Assembly (NCBI GenBank): GCA_947396885.1
Contig: OX377204.1
Location: 25,427,706-25,491,705 of the forward strand
Source of the DNA: Heligmosomoides polygyrus polygyrus
Lineage: Eukaryota; Nematoda; Chromadorea; Rhabditida; Heligmosomidae
Direction of reading: 5' to 3'
Length of the DNA stretch: 64,000 bases
A program made the translations under genes and the position numbers. This document shows, piece by piece, positions 62,022 through 64,000 of this stretch. The notes under the pieces were generated by a model. That model saw only the letters and a list, made by a program, of their open reading frames with translations, did not search any database and had not been told where the DNA came from. Each line of letters begins with the position of its first letter. Position 1 is the stretch's first letter.

Positions 62022-62075
62022 TAAGCCAGACATGGCCGGAATACCGGAGCGCAGAACTGCCGGTAGGTCTGGCTT
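62022..62075. repeat. Small hairpin
   Basis: TAAGCCAGACATGGCCGG and the complement of GCCGGTAGGTCTGGCTTA face each other around a loop of about 18 bp. Confidence 0.5.
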
Positions 62076-62546
62076 ATAATCCGCAATCGATCAAATGCGC
62101 GCGAATGGAATCCAGTTCGTACGATGTTCTATGCTATTTCCTTACTTTCAAAATGCCATTTCTGCGTTTAGCAAGTTCAAACGAAAGCCCAAAAGGCTAG
62201 GTTCGATTACTGAAAGCGTTAATCGTGTACAAATTGACTGCTGTGATCACGAAGGTGCATAATAATAATGATCCGATCTGTGCAAAAATATTGGCGGCAC
62301 AAACCATCAAATCCGCTCGGTGCACCCGAGAGGCGACTCTGTTACCACTATGCCAACGGAGCACGTACCGTTGGCTGGCAACAGGGCCTTATGAGCTGCG
62401 CGCTCACGCGTCCAGACGGGTCTTTTCGACCACAGAAGAGCATTCCGAAAAAAAAAGTAACTATGGTTTTGAACTCCCCACACGGGACCCTACATCCTGT
62501 AAAAATTGCATCGCAAAAGCTCACGGCTACTCTGGAGGCTCTCCTT

Positions 62547-62645
62547 GTAAGATTTATATCCCTCTGGCGTCGGTGAATTGATATCAGAGTTGTCTGCGAA
62601 GGAAAAAAACGTTGATTTGTTCGTCAGCTGGCCACCGCAAGTTAT
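62547..62645 (+). repeat. tRNA-derived SINE, middle part, after the foldback
   Basis: CCCTCTGGCGTCGGTGAATT, TGATATCAGAGTTGTCTGCG and CAGCTGGCCACCGCAAGTTA continue the SINE interrupted at 60763. It stops at the RTE 3' end at 62646. Confidence 0.8.
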
Positions 62646-64000
62646 TCATCATCATTTTCATTAGCGTCTGTCCCGCTTGGTGGCGGGGTCCGCTCTTCTG
62701 GTGTGGTGACGCAAATTCTCCCGATCAAATGCTTGATCAGGGTGCACACCAGCCATCTCTAAGTCCAAGCGCAACGTATCTAGCCAACGTTGCTTCGGGC
62801 GTCCTCTGGGCCGCTTTCCAGGGACCACAAGATTCAGGCCAATCTTACACACGGTGTCGTCGTTAGCGCGAAGGACGTGGCCGTACCATCGAAGACGAGC
62901 TTCGCGTAGCTTCTCGGATATCGGAGCGACACCGAACTTCTGTCTATGGTGTCGTTACGAACGCGGTCCAAACGCGTAACTCCAGCCGTCCACCGTAGCA
63001 TCTTCGTCTCCATTACACTGAGGCGGCTTTCAACTTCCTTCGTCACGGGCCAGCACTCAGCACCGTACGTCGCTACTGGGCGGACTACTGTTCTATAAAC
63101 CTTCGATTTGAGGTGCTCAGGTATTGTCCTGTCGCAAAGCACCCCAGTCAGCGAGCGCCATTTGGACCAGGCTGCACTCACACGCGCATTCACCTCCATC
63201 TTTAAGCTGCCATCGGACGTGACTGTTGACCCAAGATACTTGAAAGATGTCACTCGTGAGAGCTCAGTACCATCGATCTTAATAGATCCGTGCTCATTCA
63301 CATCCGTCGTCAAGTATTCCGTCTTTTTGACGTTTAGCTTGAGACCGAACAATGCCAAGCGATCGCACCACGCCTGTGCCTGTCGCTCGAGTTCGGTTTT
63401 GTCTTCACATGCAAGCATGACGTCGTCAGCATACAGCAGCGTCCAAGGTGCCGCCATTTGGAGATCTCGTGAGATTGCATCCATCACGACCACGAAGAGC
63501 AGTGGGGATAGCGCAGATCCCTGATGCACCCCCACAGAGATGGGAAACTCCATCGAGGTGCCCGCTGGCGCCCGCACTCGACTCCTTGGGCAAGAGTATA
63601 GAATGCGCACCCACTCAATAAGCTCTTCAGGGATACCATGTTGTCGCAACGCGTACCATATAACATCTCGCGGAACGCGGTCGAAGGCCTTCTCCAAGTC
63701 CAGGAAGGCAAAATGCACCGGTTTCTGTTTCTCGCGGTGCTTCTCTAGCAGAAGACGAACGGCGTGAATGGCATCAACGGTGCCACAGCCAGATACGAAA
63801 CCACACTGATTCGTGGAAAGCTGTACGACATCCCGGATACGTCCGTCGACAATTCGCTCAAAGATTTTCATGGTGTGCGAAAGAAGACGAATTGGACGGT
63901 AACTGGCGCAGTCTGCAGGACTGCCCTTCTTCTTCCAAATCGGGATGGTCGTGCTTTGCTGCCAACCCTCAGGCACTTTCTTCTCAGCAACAACCTGATT
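62646..64000 (-). mobile_element. RTE-type LINE, copy A, runs off the right edge
   Basis: The 3' end lies at 62646 with short ATG/ATC repeats (CATCATCATTTTCATTAGCG), typical of RTE tails. The element reads leftward from beyond the window edge and includes RT and C-terminal regions. RTE elements encode an endonuclease and RT in one frame and have very short 3' UTRs; here only about 30 bp separate the last codons from the tail. The insertion interrupts a SINE. Confidence 0.85.
62664..64000 (-). pseudogene. RTE reverse transcriptase, partial at the edge, one frameshift
   Basis: Open from the window edge (NQVVAEKKVPEGWQQSTTIP) leftward. Motifs in order: SYRPIRLLSHTMKIFERIVD, NQCGFVSGCGTVDAIHAV, FAFLDLEKAFDRVP (catalytic Asp codon at 63700-63698), GVHQGSALSPLLFVVVMDAI, LLYADDVMLA (Asp pair beginning at 63430), and KYLGSTVTSDGSLKMEVNAR. 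Near 62940 one base is lost; after it the C-terminal segment (FGVAPISEKLREARLRWYGH, GKRPRGRPKQRWLDTLRLDL) continues in the next frame to about 62664. All catalytic residues are intact, so this copy is young. The endonuclease lies outside the window. Confidence 0.85.

Larger units (their letters stand above)
60764..62546. mobile_element. 1.8-kb foldback element inserted in a SINE
   Basis: The left arm (60764-60971, continued 61515 to about 61740) and right arm (about 62110-62546) are inverted copies: GGCCGTGAGCTTTTGCCATG pairs with the complement of CATCGCAAAAGCTCACGGCT, CCCGTGTGGGGAGTCCAAAA with TTTTGAACTCCCCACACGGG, and GTGCCGCCAATATTTTTGCA with TGTGCAAAAATATTGGCGGC. The left arm is split by two adjoining GC-rich TIR elements (60972-61512). 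The central part (61740-62110) is AT-rich with one small hairpin. No protein. Confidence 0.8.

Overview
The window looks like a transposon-rich intergenic or intronic stretch of a nematode chromosome. My best guess is a strongylid parasite such as a hookworm, because there are mariner, RTE and CR1-like elements, 59-134 bp introns with TTTCAG/TTTTAG acceptors, and a dense tRNA-derived SINE family. This is inference; no gene names the species. There are no bacterial operons, rRNA, CRISPR arrays or long host coding regions. Most open frames are chance frames in repeats.

Host coding sequence is sparse. The best case is a complete three-exon gene at 36.5-37.1 kb for a predicted 113-residue secreted protein with four mature cysteines, with a TATA box upstream and AATAAA downstream. 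A second likely gene (30.98-32.55 kb, plus strand) has two phase-matched terminal exons, and a mariner sits in the intron just before them. Two smaller exon clusters (29.77-30.08 kb plus, 30.76-30.27 kb minus) converge next to it. Several other single exons are listed at low confidence.

Layout. 0-1.4 kb: decayed mariner. 1.4-25 kb: mostly low-information DNA with scattered copies of one tRNA-derived SINE family (about 24 copies or fragments in the window), a foldback at 15.6-16.3 kb and a few possible exons. 25.9-27.7 kb: a short TIR element holding a mariner-derived foldback, then a CR1-like LINE 3' end. 29.7-37.2 kb: the gene-bearing part. 38.8-46.1 kb: an internally deleted RTE copy (minus strand) split by a 5.97-kb composite insertion with 17-bp terminal inverted repeats and a 3-bp target duplication; inside it are 41-bp ATTCGAAT-rich repeats at both ends, a full-length mariner inside one foldback, and a second foldback. 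47-51 kb: another foldback, a 328-bp TG tract, a G-rich MITE and GC-rich hairpins. 51.5-54.3 kb: a CR1-like LINE with a nearly intact reverse transcriptase. 56.9-60.0 and 60.8-62.5 kb: two large foldback elements flanked by SINE halves, one with a tRNA-like segment in each arm, the other containing two GC-rich TIR elements. 62.6-64.0 kb: a better preserved RTE reverse transcriptase running off the right edge.

The recurrent theme is nesting: RTE > TIR element > foldback > mariner on one side, and SINE > foldback > MITE > MITE on the other, so relative ages of several families can be read directly. All similarity and identity statements are by eye.
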